The translations under genes and the position numbers were made by a program. Below are positions 1-8,945 of a stretch of DNA of 64,000 nt, in pieces. This DNA is from Candidatus Halobeggiatoa sp. HSG11. GTDB lineage: Bacteria > Pseudomonadota > Gammaproteobacteria > Beggiatoales > Beggiatoaceae. Positions within the stretch are counted from its first letter, which is position 1, and each line of letters starts with the position of its first letter. The notes beneath the pieces are model-generated. The model did no database searches. It saw only the letters and a list, made by a program, of their open reading frames with translations, and had not been told where the DNA came from. The stretch lies in the NCBI GenBank assembly GCA_030378105.1, contig JAUCGL010000005.1, forward strand, positions 1 through 64,000. Reading direction: 5' to 3'.

Positions 1-108
1 ATTTTATGTCTAGTATTAAACACCTTGATTCTCAAATACACAGAAAAATTCCTCTATGATTTATTTTAAATAATTGAATTTATTATAGATAATGTTTTTT
101 AGGGTTTG

Positions 109-125
109 TCAATGCGTAAGTCCTA
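109..125. repeat. Solo end of the GGACTTACGCA inverted-repeat element family
   Basis: The sequence TCAATGCGTAAGTCCTA is the reverse complement of the terminal repeat TAGGACTTACGCATTGA that also bounds the elements at 31589-31847 and 50348-50439. Only one end lies in the window; the partner is probably to the left of base 1 or lost. It abuts and partly encodes the start of the next reading frame. Confidence 0.6.
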
Positions 126-666
126 TTATAGTACTAATATGATAGAAATTTTTTTAATTGCAAATGATGAATACAAAATTAAGTTAAAAATATTTAATAA
201 TAGAGGTTTTCTTTATGCTGATGGAAAAAATGCAGGTAGCGATCAAAGTGACGCATGGACAGATGGTATAAACCAAATTAAATTAAAAACGGTTAATAAT
301 ATCGCTAAACTTTATGTCAATGATGTTTTTTCCACAAAAATTACCTTAAAACCGGATTTAACTTATACTCAAATGTTAGTTAATATAGGAAGTAGCAATG
401 AGCAACTTTATGAATTAACAACAAGTGGGACTTCAAACAATACTCCCTCAACAGGTGAATCACAAACCTGTAATACAATACCAGCAGAAACTACCACAAC
501 AATTTCAGATGACTGTACAGCAAACTACCTAAACGGTCAATTACATGTACCATGTGTTGCTGTTTCTGATCCATTCGGTGGCAAAACTATTTACGATATA
601 AAAATGCAACAACAATCAAGTGGATTTACCTTTGACTTAGATATGAATAGTGTTAAACCACGTTAA
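112..666 (+). CDS. Hypothetical protein, probable C-terminal fragment of a secreted protein
   Basis: This 184-codon frame has no recognised catalytic domain. An in-frame TAG at 100-102 closes it upstream, and its first codons (ATG at 112, or TTG at 106) lie in the end of an inverted-repeat element. The natural N-terminus therefore seems to have been replaced by mobile-element sequence. Residues 1-100 are beta-rich and a Thr/Ser-rich linker follows. The last 50 residues contain two cysteine pairs and an ending (LDMNSVKP) that I associate, from memory only, with exported proteins of Beggiatoa relatives. No signal peptide is present, which fits a truncated exported protein. Whether it is still expressed cannot be judged. 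Confidence 0.45.
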   Translation: MRKSYYSTNMIEIFLIANDEYKIKLKIFNNRGFLYADGKNAGSDQSDAWTDGINQIKLKTVNNIAKLYVNDVFSTKITLKPDLTYTQMLVNIGSSNEQLYELTTSGTSNNTPSTGESQTCNTIPAETTTTISDDCTANYLNGQLHVPCVAVSDPFGGKTIYDIKMQQQSSGFTFDLDMNSVKPR

Positions 667-696
667 GAATGTAGGGTACGTCCAACGCACCTTGAA

Positions 697-1104
697 TTAA
701 CAAAATGGATTAATAATACAAGTATTTTGTACAGTTAAATTATGTTGCATATCCTCAGAATAAAGAATCGTACATTCATTTTCAATTGCTGAAGAAACTA
801 TCAAGCTATCCCAAAATGAAAAATTATGACTTATACGTAAATTTGCTGCAAATTTTATTGTTTTTTCATCTAATATTGCAACTGTATACTCATCGTAAAA
901 GTAATCAATATAAGCAGAAATATTTGTATTTGAAACCTTATTTTTTCTAAGCAACACATTACAAACTTCATTTATAACTTGAGTTGTCAGTATAATTGAT
1001 TCTGTTTTTTCTATTAGAGTATTTGCAATATTAATCCTTTTATCTTCACCCTTCATAAACGCATATATCCAAATATTAGAATCAAGCATCACTCTATCGG
1101 ACAT
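697..1104 (-). CDS. vapC: PIN-domain toxin, VapC-like ribonuclease
   Basis: A 135-residue PIN-domain protein expected to cleave RNA with Mg2+/Mn2+. The acidic residues of the fold are visible: Asp in MLDSNIWIYA near the start, Glu in INEVCNVL, Asp in FWDSLIVSSA and Asp in LYSEDMQHN near the C-terminus. I prefer the ATG at 1104 because a GAGATG Shine-Dalgarno-like stretch lies at proper spacing; the ATG at 1113 would sit on it. It overlaps the end of the upstream small gene, the usual translational coupling of antitoxin and toxin. The pair is probably autoregulated, as is typical for VapBC. Confidence 0.8.
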   Translation of the reverse strand: MSDRVMLDSNIWIYAFMKGEDKRINIANTLIEKTESIILTTQVINEVCNVLLRKNKVSNTNISAYIDYFYDEYTVAILDEKTIKFAANLRISHNFSFWDSLIVSSAIENECTILYSEDMQHNLTVQNTCIINPFC

Positions 1105-1276
1105 AAATATCATCTCTACATAATGGTGTAAAACTATCCACTTTTAATGAATTAAGTTTATCTATTCTTAATTTTTTTTCGCTTTTAGGGATATGATGTT
1201 TTTGTTTAATAAATAAGTAAAAATCATAAACTTCTTGCTGTAAATTTTTAGGTAAATCTTGTAAATCAAGCTGCAT
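1094..1276 (-). CDS. Antitoxin of the PIN toxin pair, DUF2281-like
   Basis: A 60-residue protein whose N-terminal half (LPKNLQQEVYDFYLFIKQKH) matches the pattern of the DUF2281 small antitoxin group. The C-terminal half is basic then acidic, as expected for a toxin-wrapping tail. The ATG at 1276 has GGAAAC just upstream. The 3' end overlaps the toxin start, so it is the first gene of a two-gene TA operon. The assignment rests on the motif and gene context; the exact family is less certain than the role. Confidence 0.7.
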   Translation of the reverse strand: MQLDLQDLPKNLQQEVYDFYLFIKQKHHIPKSEKKLRIDKLNSLKVDSFTPLCRDDIYVR

Positions 1277-1287
1277 AATAGTTTCCT

Positions 1288-1428
1288 TTAAGATATATGA
1301 TTCGAATAATATTTAATCTCTGGCAAACATAGCTTTTGGATGTTTTTCATAACAATATCATCTACTAAGCCATATTGATTCAAGTCTTTGACAGTACTTA
1401 TAATGGATTTAGCAATAGACTTTCTCAT
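1288..1428 (-). pseudogene. Truncated HigA/NadS-type antitoxin remnant (46 codons)
   Basis: The ATG at 1428 is preceded by a good GAGGT ribosome-binding site. The 46-codon product reads as the N-terminal segment of NadS/HigA-type antitoxins: a TVKDL stretch, a VDD stretch, a conserved CLPEIKYY segment, then a stop where the helix-turn-helix should begin. No toxin gene lies beside it, and the intact VapC-type pair starts 12 bp downstream. It is most simply a truncated antitoxin left after a deletion. A functional micro-protein cannot be excluded because the ribosome-binding site is intact. Confidence 0.45.
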
Positions 1429-1489
1429 TATTTTACCTCAATAAAATCACTATTTTTAATTGCAATACCCACTTCATTTAGAGAAAAGG

Positions 1490-1522
1490 AAAAAGTCGGG
1501 TCACGTTACCAATAACCCGACC
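1490..1522 (-). terminator. Rho-independent terminator after nuoG
   Basis: Read on the minus strand, GTCGGGT and ACCCGAC form a 7-bp GC-rich stem around a 14-nt loop and are followed directly by TTTTT. It begins 8 bp beyond the nuoG stop codon, so it should end the nuoG transcript. Confidence 0.75.
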
Positions 1523-1529
1523 AACATCC

Positions 1530-3833
1530 CTAACTCACCTCAACATTCCCATGCCAAGTTCCAGCAATTTGGCCAGCATAAATCAACGCACAGCCATCAG
1601 GAACCCGTTCATCAAGTACCAACGGCAAACTAGCACCATTAACCTGTACCTGTTCGGAACCATTAAACTGCTTCGCAACTGTTGGATTAACATGTATACC
1701 AGCCACATCAGCATCAAGAGTATCTTGTAAAGCTTCAGCTCGACGCACCAAAGCATCGCCAGAATAAATTGGCATCTCTGTGATTCGCTGCAAACCATCA
1801 CTTGCCATATTTTCCAAACAAGTAGGAACCTGCCAACCAGCCGTATTACTTGGTTTTTTATCACCAACTAAAGCCTGCACTTCATCCCGAACTTGTTCCG
1901 AAGAAACATAATCAAATTCAGCTATATCAAACAGATTACCCAAGACTCGCAAGACTTTCCAAGCTGGTCGAGTGCTTCCAGTTGGATTCACCACACCACC
2001 AAAACTTTGCCACAAACCTTCCGCATTAACGTAAGTACCACTTGTTTCAGTAAACAAAGAAATTGGCAAAATAACATCAGCATAGTTTTCGATTGCTTCA
2101 GTTTTATAAGCTGTCAATGACACCACAAAATCAGCCGCTTCTAAACAAGATGCTGAACCAGTGCAACTATCCAATTCAGGTTCTAAACCAAGCAAAACAT
2201 AAGCTTTCAAGTTCTGAGACAACATAGCATAAGCATCCAAACCAGCTTCAACAACAGCTTCTCCACCAGCTTTCCGATGTGGAACTGCTCCAGCTAACCA
2301 TGCACCAGTAGTATTATTAGCTTCTGGCAAATAACCCAACCTAGCCCCACTTAACTTAGCAATAGTTGCTGCCAAAGCTCGTACCGTAGCAAATTGTGGA
2401 TGAGAAGTAGCTAAATTACCTAATAATACAGTCCGTTTTTCACCAGTTTGTAAAGCTTCAGCAATCGCTTGTTGTTCTTCAGTAACCTCACTATCAGCCA
2501 ACAATTTTTGCATACCAGTTGGAATTAAACCATTGCCTAACAAAGCTTTAGCAATCCCAGTTAAATTGCTCACCCAATTATTTGGAGCTACTACCATCTT
2601 GGCAGCAACTGGGAAATTAAACTCATAATCAATTGGATTAAAAACAGCTACTTTAGCTCCTGCTTTCCGCAAGCGATGATTAAGAATTGGTTGCTCTTTC
2701 CGCAAGTGAGAACCAATTAATAATGCTGCCTCACAGTTTTCTAAATCAGTTATTGCTTGACCTAAATATGGAAATAATGGAGCTTGGTCTTGATCACTGA
2801 AATCTACTTGCCGTAACCGATGGTCAATATTATTGCTACCAATACCACGCATCAATTTTTGCAGAAGAAATAATTCCTCAACAGTAGCAGTTGGTGAAGC
2901 CAATGCTCCAACAGATTTACTGTCAATTTGTTTAAGATTATCAACCGCATAAGCTAATGCAGTATCCCAATGAACTTTTTTCCAAGTTCCATCTTTCTTA
3001 ATCATCGGGCTGGTTATACGGTCATTAGCAGTTAAACCTTCATAGCTAAATCGATCTCGATCCGAAATCCAAACTTCATTAATTGCTTCATTTTCTCTCG
3101 GAACGACTCGCAAAACTTTATTCCGCCGAGTATGTACCGCAATGTTAGAACCAACTGAATCATGTGGGGCGATAGTATTATGTTGCTGCATTTCCCAAGC
3201 TCTTGCTGAGAAACGGAACGGTTTGGAAGTCAAAGCACCAACTGGACATATATCGATCATATTACCAGACAGCTCTGAAGTAATATTTTTCTCCACATAA
3301 GTTCCAATTTTCATATGTTCGCCCCGTCCAGGGTCTCCCATTTCTGGAACTCCAGTGATTTCCTTACTAAATCGTACACAACGGGTACAATGAATACAAC
3401 GAGTCATTTCTGTTGCAATCAATGGCCCTAAATTTTTACTTATAACAACCCGTTTGGCTTCTTGATAGTTGGAAGTATCATTACCATAACCAACTGCAAT
3501 ATCCTGTAGTTCACACTCACCACCTTGATCGCAAATTGGGCAATCTAACGGATGATTAATCAACAGGAATTCCATCACCGCTTTTTGAGCAGCAAGTGCT
3601 TTAGTTGAGCGGGTAAAGACCTTCATGCCATCCATAATAGGAGTAGCACAAGCGGGCATTGGTTTAGGGGCTCTTTCTACTTCAACCAAGCACATCCGAC
3701 AACTGGCGGCTATTGAAAGTTTTTTGTGATAACAAAAGCGAGGAACATCAATTCCATTGGCTTCTGTAACTTCAATTAGCTTTTGACCGGCTTGAGCTTG
3801 ATAGGATTTGCCATCTATTTCAATCGTTACCAT
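1530..3833 (-). CDS. nuoG: NADH-quinone oxidoreductase subunit G
   Basis: A 767-residue NuoG, the large Fe-S subunit of the peripheral arm of complex I, passing electrons from NADH to quinone. Cluster ligands are visible in order: C34, C45, C48 and C62 for the ferredoxin-type 2Fe-2S cluster; H94, C98, C101 and C107 (HxxxCxxCxxxxxC) for the His-ligated 4Fe-4S cluster; C146, C149, C152 and C196 for the third cluster. A molybdopterin-oxidoreductase-like region follows to the C-terminus. Length is normal for proteobacterial NuoG. It stands alone: no nuoF upstream, no nuoH downstream, and a terminator follows. The complex I operon is therefore split, or this is an extra copy. No strong ribosome-binding site precedes the ATG at 3833. 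Confidence 0.95.
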   Translation of the reverse strand: MVTIEIDGKSYQAQAGQKLIEVTEANGIDVPRFCYHKKLSIAASCRMCLVEVERAPKPMPACATPIMDGMKVFTRSTKALAAQKAVMEFLLINHPLDCPICDQGGECELQDIAVGYGNDTSNYQEAKRVVISKNLGPLIATEMTRCIHCTRCVRFSKEITGVPEMGDPGRGEHMKIGTYVEKNITSELSGNMIDICPVGALTSKPFRFSARAWEMQQHNTIAPHDSVGSNIAVHTRRNKVLRVVPRENEAINEVWISDRDRFSYEGLTANDRITSPMIKKDGTWKKVHWDTALAYAVDNLKQIDSKSVGALASPTATVEELFLLQKLMRGIGSNNIDHRLRQVDFSDQDQAPLFPYLGQAITDLENCEAALLIGSHLRKEQPILNHRLRKAGAKVAVFNPIDYEFNFPVAAKMVVAPNNWVSNLTGIAKALLGNGLIPTGMQKLLADSEVTEEQQAIAEALQTGEKRTVLLGNLATSHPQFATVRALAATIAKLSGARLGYLPEANNTTGAWLAGAVPHRKAGGEAVVEAGLDAYAMLSQNLKAYVLLGLEPELDSCTGSASCLEAADFVVSLTAYKTEAIENYADVILPISLFTETSGTYVNAEGLWQSFGGVVNPTGSTRPAWKVLRVLGNLFDIAEFDYVSSEQVRDEVQALVGDKKPSNTAGWQVPTCLENMASDGLQRITEMPIYSGDALVRRAEALQDTLDADVAGIHVNPTVAKQFNGSEQVQVNGASLPLVLDERVPDGCALIYAGQIAGTWHGNVEVS

Positions 3834-4032
3834 TATTTTTTATATGGTGAATACCATTTCTCGAAGTGAAAAGAATGACAGTTCTTAAACTGCCGAACTC
3901 GTTTAATCTGGATGACACGTAGTCCTTATCCAAAATTCTGTATTAAAATCGTTTGATTATAAAGCAACGGTAGGAAATAAGCAAAGTTTTGTGAAAAGCT
4001 ATAACTATTAAATCAAAAATAATCTAAAGAAA

Positions 4033-5334
4033 TCATTTACCAAGACAAAAAGTTGAGAAAATTTGACCTAATAGATCATCGCTAGTAAATTCGCCGGTTA
4101 TCTCATTTAATGCTTGTTGAGCTTGGCGTAATTCTTCAGCCAACAATTCAAAAGCCATCGAATGTTTTAATGCTAACATCAATGCTGATTTGGCTCGTTG
4201 TAAAGCATCTAAATGACGACTACGAGCCATAAAATTACCTTCTGCACCTTGAAAACCAACTTTTTTCTTTAACTGTTCTTTTAAAATATCAATGCCTTCC
4301 CCAGTTTTGGCAGATAAATATAAAATTCCATCTTGCATACCAGCCGGATGCTGGCTTAGGTCAATTTTATTATGGATTATAAAAGGGGATTTAGTTTGTA
4401 AAGTTTGACTGTAATCATTTCCAGAATTATCATCTAATAATAATATAACTAAATCTGCCGCCTCAATAGCTAATTTAGTACGACGAATTCCTTCTTGTTC
4501 AATTATATCTTCCGTTTCTCGCAAACCAGCCGTATCAGTTATATGTAATGGCATTCCATCTATTTGAATTTGCTCTCGAATAACGTCACGAGTTGTTCCC
4601 GGCAATGGAGTAACAATTGCGGTATCTCGTCCAGCTAAACAATTTAAAAGACTAGATTTTCCAACATTAGGTTCACCAACTAATACGATTTGCATACCTT
4701 CTTTGAGTAAATAACCTTGTTGAGCTTTAGTTAAAGTTATGTCAAGGTTTTTAATAAGTTCTTTAATCTTAACAATTATTTGCCCATCTTCCAACAGGTC
4801 AATTTCTTCATCACTAAAATCAATTCCAGCTTCTACATAACTTCGTAACCAAATGAGTTTTTCAACCAAACTATTAATTTGAAAAGAAAACTCACCTTGC
4901 AAAGAACGTAAAGCACAACGTACAGCTTGTTTAGAAGAACTATCAATTAAGTCAGCAATAGCCTCAGCTTGAACTAAGTCCATCTTATCATTCAAAAAAG
5001 CTCGTTCTGAGAATTCACCTGGATGTGCTAACCTTGCTCCTAAATTTATCACTGTGTTAAGCAATAAATCCATAACAATTGGGCCGCCATGTCCTTGTAA
5101 TTCCAAAACATCTTCACCAGTAAAAGAATTAGGAGCCGGAAAATAAAGAGCAATTCCTTGGTCAATCAATTTGCCTTCCACATCATAAAATGAACCGTAA
5201 ACCGCATAACGTGGTTTTGGCAATTTTTTTAACAATATCTTGGCAATTTCAACAACCCAAGAGCCTGAAATCCTCACGACTCCAATTCCACCACGCCCAA
5301 CCGGAGTGGCTAAAGCTGCAATAGTATCGTGCAT
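4033..5334 (-). CDS. mnmE: tRNA uridine-5-carboxymethylaminomethyl(34) synthesis GTPase
   Basis: A 433-residue MnmE (TrmE), slightly shorter than usual (about 450). With MnmG it installs the cnm5/cmnm5 group on wobble U34 of several tRNAs. The N-terminal folate-binding domain (residues 1-120) opens with the typical [20 protein letters not shown] pattern. The G domain shows GEPNVGKSS (G1, about residue 220), TPLPGTTRD (G2), DTAGLRET (G3) and NKID (G4). The C-terminal FCLGK with its catalytic cysteine (C430) is intact. It is monocistronic here; a repeat element begins 5 bp upstream of the start codon, so that element may carry the promoter. Confidence 0.96.
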   Translation of the reverse strand: MHDTIAALATPVGRGGIGVVRISGSWVVEIAKILLKKLPKPRYAVYGSFYDVEGKLIDQGIALYFPAPNSFTGEDVLELQGHGGPIVMDLLLNTVINLGARLAHPGEFSERAFLNDKMDLVQAEAIADLIDSSSKQAVRCALRSLQGEFSFQINSLVEKLIWLRSYVEAGIDFSDEEIDLLEDGQIIVKIKELIKNLDITLTKAQQGYLLKEGMQIVLVGEPNVGKSSLLNCLAGRDTAIVTPLPGTTRDVIREQIQIDGMPLHITDTAGLRETEDIIEQEGIRRTKLAIEAADLVILLLDDNSGNDYSQTLQTKSPFIIHNKIDLSQHPAGMQDGILYLSAKTGEGIDILKEQLKKKVGFQGAEGNFMARSRHLDALQRAKSALMLALKHSMAFELLAEELRQAQQALNEITGEFTSDDLLGQIFSTFCLGK

Positions 5335-5338
5335 TATT

Positions 5339-5544
5339 TATAGCAATTCTTAATTATGAATGCTTAATTTTTAATTAAATTCAAAAAAAATATCAATTAT
5401 TTATTATATATAATTTATTCAATCAGAAAATGCGGCACCCTTCATATTCACGCAAAAATAGTGAACAGTTGTTTCGGGAAATCCGTTTCACTTCATTCCC
5501 GAAACAACCGTCAACTGTTTTTGAAGGGTATCGAAAATGCTATA
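5339..5544 (-). repeat. Family A repeat (TATAGCA...TGCTATA), interrupted copy
   Basis: Reverse-oriented copy of the roughly 105-bp element also found at 20136, 49890, 51848 and 52088. Ends are TATAGCAATT and TGCTATA. The copy is split at 5434-5533 by another small element flanked by an 8-bp duplication GAAAATGC. It fills the space between mnmE and the substrate-binding-protein gene. Confidence 0.7.
5434..5533. mobile_element. 100-bp element nested in a family A repeat
   Basis: Flanked by direct repeats GAAAATGC (5426-5433 and 5533-5540, the last overlapping by one base). Near-inverted ends GGCACCCTTCA and TGAAGGGTATC. It contains the hairpin TTTCGGGAA...TTCCCGAAA at about 5473-5505, which recurs at 51791. 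It has no coding capacity and is a typical non-autonomous element. Confidence 0.65.
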
Positions 5545-5549
5545 AATTA

Positions 5550-6521
5550 TTATTTAAAAATAAGTTTTGCTTCATTAACTGATAATTTAGTTTGTATGTT
5601 ACCTTTGAGCTGTTCTACTTTTATTCCTAAATAAGCAAATAATTCTTCAGAATATTTCAAAATACCTTGTTGATTCCGATTAATAATTGTTGGCAAATCA
5701 GTATGAATTTTACTACCCGCATAAAGTTCATCAAGGTCTTTATCTGTGTATGAAGAATCTTTAAACATGGTTCGTTTTAAAATAGCATAAAATTCTTGTT
5801 TATTTTCATTATGCCATTTAATAGCTTGTAACCAGCCTCGTAAAAATTTCTTCACATCTTCAGGGTTATTTTGCAAAACTGTATTTTGAACACTTATTCC
5901 TTCCGGAATAATTCCGGCAAAATCAGCCGAGGTATAAAGAAGTTTCCCAACTCCAGTTTTAATAACTTTTGAGGCTTCCGGATCGTAACTGATAATGGCA
6001 GAAATTCGACCTTTATTAAAAGCACTATTTAAATCTTTGGTATTGGCTATTTTTAATAATTTAACATCATCAACATTGAGGCCATCAGTAGCAAGGACTT
6101 TGCTGGCAAAAAAACTAATTGGGGCAGAGTTAGTGTATAAACCAATTTTTTTACCTTTTAACTGCGATAGTGAAGTTATGTCTTTATGGACAATAAAAAA
6201 ATCACCACCATGTGACCAATTTGATTCATAAATTATCGTATGATTAGGTTTTTTATTAAGCATTTCAATTGCATTTCCCAACATAGATAACATAAAATCA
6301 GTTTTTCCATTCTCAAACGCCTTCAGATTTTCAGTTTCATAATCTGCAAATTGTTTGATTTGTACTTCAATACCTTCTGCTTTCCAAAAACCTTGTTCAG
6401 CAGCAACATAAGCTATACCCCAAGGCAGCCATTCAACGATACCTAGTTTATAAGTTTTAGCAAAAACTGAACTAGACATTACTAATAATAAAGTTATGAG
6501 TAGTAATTGTTTTTTCATCAT
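5550..6521 (-). CDS. ABC transporter substrate-binding protein, NMT1/SsuA-like
   Basis: A periplasmic binding protein of about 323 residues in the NMT1/ThiY/SsuA-TauA superfamily. The start is set at 6521 (ATG-ATG-AAA-AAA) because a clear signal peptide begins there: a KKQ n-region, a Leu/Ile-rich core and cleavage after SVFA. The frame is open upstream, but that part runs into the terminal repeat of the IS at 6664, so it is not native. The mature N-terminus (KLGIVEWLPWGIAYVAAEQGF) matches the family pattern of binding a small anionic or amine ligand. No permease or ATPase gene is adjacent, so the ligand is unknown; taurine/sulfonate, thiamine precursors and nitrate are all possible. Confidence 0.8.
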   Translation of the reverse strand: MMKKQLLLITLLLVMSSSVFAKTYKLGIVEWLPWGIAYVAAEQGFWKAEGIEVQIKQFADYETENLKAFENGKTDFMLSMLGNAIEMLNKKPNHTIIYESNWSHGGDFFIVHKDITSLSQLKGKKIGLYTNSAPISFFASKVLATDGLNVDDVKLLKIANTKDLNSAFNKGRISAIISYDPEASKVIKTGVGKLLYTSADFAGIIPEGISVQNTVLQNNPEDVKKFLRGWLQAIKWHNENKQEFYAILKRTMFKDSSYTDKDLDELYAGSKIHTDLPTIINRNQQGILKYSEELFAYLGIKVEQLKGNIQTKLSVNEAKLIFK

Positions 6522-6663
6522 AATTAAAATACCAGTGGTTAAAAAATATTGAAATTGTTCAACATTAACTATCAAGTTTCGTATGAGATAATATAACATA
6601 ATAGTTAATGAATCAAGAAGGAACTTATGAAGAAATTGAAAGAAAGCCTGTTGACTTAAAGGG

Positions 6664-7151
6664 TAGTCCCTACAAACCAATACGGTATGTTATCATAGTA
6701 TTTTATACAGATATAACCATTTAATAAAGTTATGATAATATATGTGCGAAAAAATTAATACAAAAGTACAACTATATATGTCCAGATAAAAAATGTCCCT
6801 GCTACCAAGACCTAACGAAAGATGGTGTTTATACAACAAAAATCAGATTCTATCCTCCGACAGATGTTGAAATGTCATGGTGGTAATCATCGTTTTTCAG
6901 AAACTAGGTATTCAGATTTATTTGGAAAGCAAGGTAGTTTCTATGAATATGAAATGGTTGTAAAAATATGTTCCTGTAAACTATCTTCTGGACAGATTAC
7001 GTAATATTATAGGACGTGATGTTACCAACATTATACCCCTGCTATGAAAATTGGTTTAACTCATAAATTACTTAATTGGAGATTTTTGCTGACTATTCAT
7101 ATACCTATAAGGTATTCATTTAACAGAAACTGCATTGGTTTGTAGGGACTA
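6664..7151. mobile_element. Decayed insertion sequence with 18-bp perfect terminal inverted repeats
   Basis: TAGTCCCTACAAACCAAT at 6664-6681 is repeated inverted at 7134-7151, enclosing 488 bp. The interior holds a broken transposase start (see 6776-7004). The element lies between the substrate-binding-protein gene and rsmE, 23 bp from the rsmE stop codon. No clear target duplication is seen. The TAGTCC core resembles the ends of the small elements at 13721, 35991 and 50191. Confidence 0.8.
6776..7004 (+). pseudogene. Transposase N-terminal remnant with a zinc-ribbon-like start
   Basis: One frame gives CPDKKCPCYQ followed by a DGVYTTK segment up to a stop after 6876. A second frame then gives KCHGGNHRFSETRYSDLFGK. 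Joined by one frameshift, these resemble the zinc-ribbon beginning of IS1-like/ISNCY transposases, which end in a FSET.. motif. The catalytic DDE part is missing, so the element cannot move by itself. Confidence 0.6.
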
Positions 7152-7174
7152 TTGTTAAGCGAGTTGAAATATCC

Positions 7175-7906
7175 TTAACATAAATCACCATGCCAAATTT
7201 GACATATAGATAATATTGCTGTTGCTGCTGTTTCGGTGCGTAATATGCGTTTGCCTAAACTTATATCTAAATAACCAGCTTCTATTGCCAATTGCATTTC
7301 TATCTCAGTTAAACCGCCTTCAGCCCCAACTAAAACTGTTATTGAATCTTGAATATCGTGCATGGACAAAGATACGCATAAACTACGTTCACCATTAGGA
7401 GCTAAAACCAGTTTATTGCCAGTTTGTTTTTTAGCTAACCAAGTAGATAATGAAACTACATCGTGTAAAATCGGTAGTTTATTACGACCAGATTGTTCAC
7501 AAGCACTGACAATTATTTTAAACCAATGATGTTTGCGTTTATCAATTTTATGTAATGGTGGACTACGTTCAGTTATAACCGGTACAATTTGCTGCACTCC
7601 TAACTCAGCTGCTTTTTGGATGGTATAATCCATGTGTTCTGGTCGAGAAATAGCTGATACCAATGTTAATTTAAGAGGAGATTCACAACTAATATTATTA
7701 TATTCATTAATTTGTAATGTGGCAGTTTTTTTAGTTACTCCAATCAAATAGGCAATATACTCACCACCTTTACCATTAAATAAAGTTACTGAGGAATCTA
7801 TACGTGTGCGTAATACATTCAACAGATAATGAGAAGTTTCTTTTGGTAAAATTATTTTTTGGCCAACAGATAATGAGGATTCAACAAATAAACGAGAACG
7901 ACGCAT
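7175..7906 (-). CDS. rsmE: 16S rRNA (uracil(1498)-N(3))-methyltransferase
   Basis: A 243-residue SPOUT-class methyltransferase that uses S-adenosylmethionine to methylate U1498 of 16S rRNA. The N-terminal PUA-like domain (residues 1-70) begins MRRSRLFV. The knotted C-terminal domain shows VGAEGGLTEIE and LGKRILRTETAATA, the cofactor-binding loops of the family. EQSGRNKLP is also conserved. Full length. Monocistronic; an IS end lies just past its stop codon. Confidence 0.95.
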   Translation of the reverse strand: MRRSRLFVESSLSVGQKIILPKETSHYLLNVLRTRIDSSVTLFNGKGGEYIAYLIGVTKKTATLQINEYNNISCESPLKLTLVSAISRPEHMDYTIQKAAELGVQQIVPVITERSPPLHKIDKRKHHWFKIIVSACEQSGRNKLPILHDVVSLSTWLAKKQTGNKLVLAPNGERSLCVSLSMHDIQDSITVLVGAEGGLTEIEMQLAIEAGYLDISLGKRILRTETAATAILSICQIWHGDLC

Positions 7907-8006
7907 GATTGGTTAATAGGATAGTCAGATAGCAATTATTGTTTAGTGTCTATTGCCATGTTAATGAACGAAGCTAATTATAACACAGTGGGGGGCTAGA
8001 ATATAA

Positions 8007-8100
8007 TATAGCTTTTCAGATAAATATTTTGACCAAAAGACCTGCTAGGTTTGCGAAACATGGCAGGTCTGAAAACTTTTATTTTTCTGAAAATCTATAG
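8007..8100. repeat. Small inverted-repeat element with an internal ACCTGC-type palindrome
   Basis: Outer ends TATAGCTTTTCAG and CTGAAAATCTATAG are inverted copies. Inside, AGACCTGC...GCAGGTCT forms a stem. The left half is shared with 39941-40003 (TATAG.TTTTCAGATAAATA), and the AACCTACTAGG-type palindrome recurs at 13754-13786. Confidence 0.6.
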
Positions 8101-8183
8101 TAATTACTCCAGCAGTTTCCGTTAAAAAATATCAAGAAACAATTCATTTTTCACAATTGATGCTGGAATAATCAAAGAAGGGT

Positions 8184-8215
8184 CTAATCGTTATACACAA
8201 GTGCTTAAGTAGTTG
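8184..8215 (+). repeat. Solo end of the CTCATCGTTATACATAAGT family
   Basis: CTAATCGTTATACACAAGT followed by a CTTAAGTAGTT segment matches, with a few changes, the reverse complement of 20279-20310 and the terminal repeats of the element at 43009-43135. Confidence 0.5.
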
Positions 8216-8301
8216 AAATGAAAATATATTATATAAAGTGGGTAGAACGAAGTGAAACCCACCGCTATCTTGAAATTTGTTAGTAATTAAGCTTTCAATA
8301 C

Positions 8302-8336
8302 CACAAAAACTTTAAGGTGCAAGGTCAACTTGCACC
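8302..8336 (-). terminator. Terminator of the two-lipoprotein operon
   Basis: On the minus strand, GGTGCAAG and CTTGCACC form a perfect 8-bp stem with a 5-nt loop (8316-8336), followed a few bases on by a TTTTT tract. It lies directly after the stop codon of the 8343-8945 gene. Confidence 0.65.
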
Positions 8337-8342
8337 ATTTAA

Positions 8343-8945
8343 TCACAATTTTTTCGCTTGACTTAACAGATTTTCAACTTCAATTTCTGCTTCAATTGCA
8401 AAAATTTCTTTCTGCATACTTTCAAAAGTATTTTCCATATCACCACCAAGATTATCTAAATCACCTTCAAAAGTATTATAATCCTGAATAGTACGAATAG
8501 CTTCCATCATATCCCGTTTAGCTTGTAAAGCATCTATTTTAGCTTTAACTAAATCACGATTGTTAGTCAAAGTTGTATACGCATCGGCTAGTTTAGTTTC
8601 CGCACTGGCAATTTGTTGGAGTAAACTTTCCATTTGTTGAATAGTAGCTTTCGACAAACTAATTCTTTGCTGATTTTCTGATGGATTAGTTTCCAAATTA
8701 GCAAGAGAACTTTTTTTCTCCTGTAATTTTTGATCAAAAGTCTTACGAGACACTTTAACTCTTATAAGATCAGATTTAACTTGTTTGATCTTATTGTCAT
8801 ATTTTTGGAGAGCTATATCACCTTTTCCAACTAAAGTTTGAATTTGATTATTAACTCGTTTTTTAACTACATCAATTGTTGCAACTCCATCTTCATCACA
8901 TCCAAATAAAGCCAAAACAATAAGTAATGGTAAGAATTTATTCAT
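8343..8945 (-). CDS. Coiled-coil lipoprotein, function unknown
   Basis: A 200-residue protein with a lipoprotein signal: MNKFLPLLIVLALFGC, with the lipobox cysteine at residue 16. The rest is almost all helix, rich in Lys, Gln, Glu and Leu, with heptad-like spacing. This suggests a long coiled coil lying along the membrane or binding a partner. The overall look recalls the PspA/IM30 type of helical protein, but I see no specific signature. It is the second gene of a pair with the 152-residue lipoprotein upstream, overlapping it by 8 bp, so the two are probably co-translated and may act together. A terminator follows directly. Confidence 0.65.
   Translation of the reverse strand: MNKFLPLLIVLALFGCDEDGVATIDVVKKRVNNQIQTLVGKGDIALQKYDNKIKQVKSDLIRVKVSRKTFDQKLQEKKSSLANLETNPSENQQRISLSKATIQQMESLLQQIASAETKLADAYTTLTNNRDLVKAKIDALQAKRDMMEAIRTIQDYNTFEGDLDNLGGDMENTFESMQKEIFAIEAEIEVENLLSQAKKL

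Larger units (their letters stand above)
7907..8342. other. Gene-free stretch between rsmE and the lipoprotein operon
   Basis: No credible reading frame. It holds a small inverted-repeat element (8007-8100), a single end of another family (8184-8215), a short hairpin GTGGGT/ACCCAC at about 8240-8264, and a terminator (8302-8336). Confidence 0.6.

Noticed and set aside
6522-6680. N-terminal extension of the substrate-binding protein
   Set aside because: It runs into the IS terminal repeat, and the signal peptide begins at 6521.
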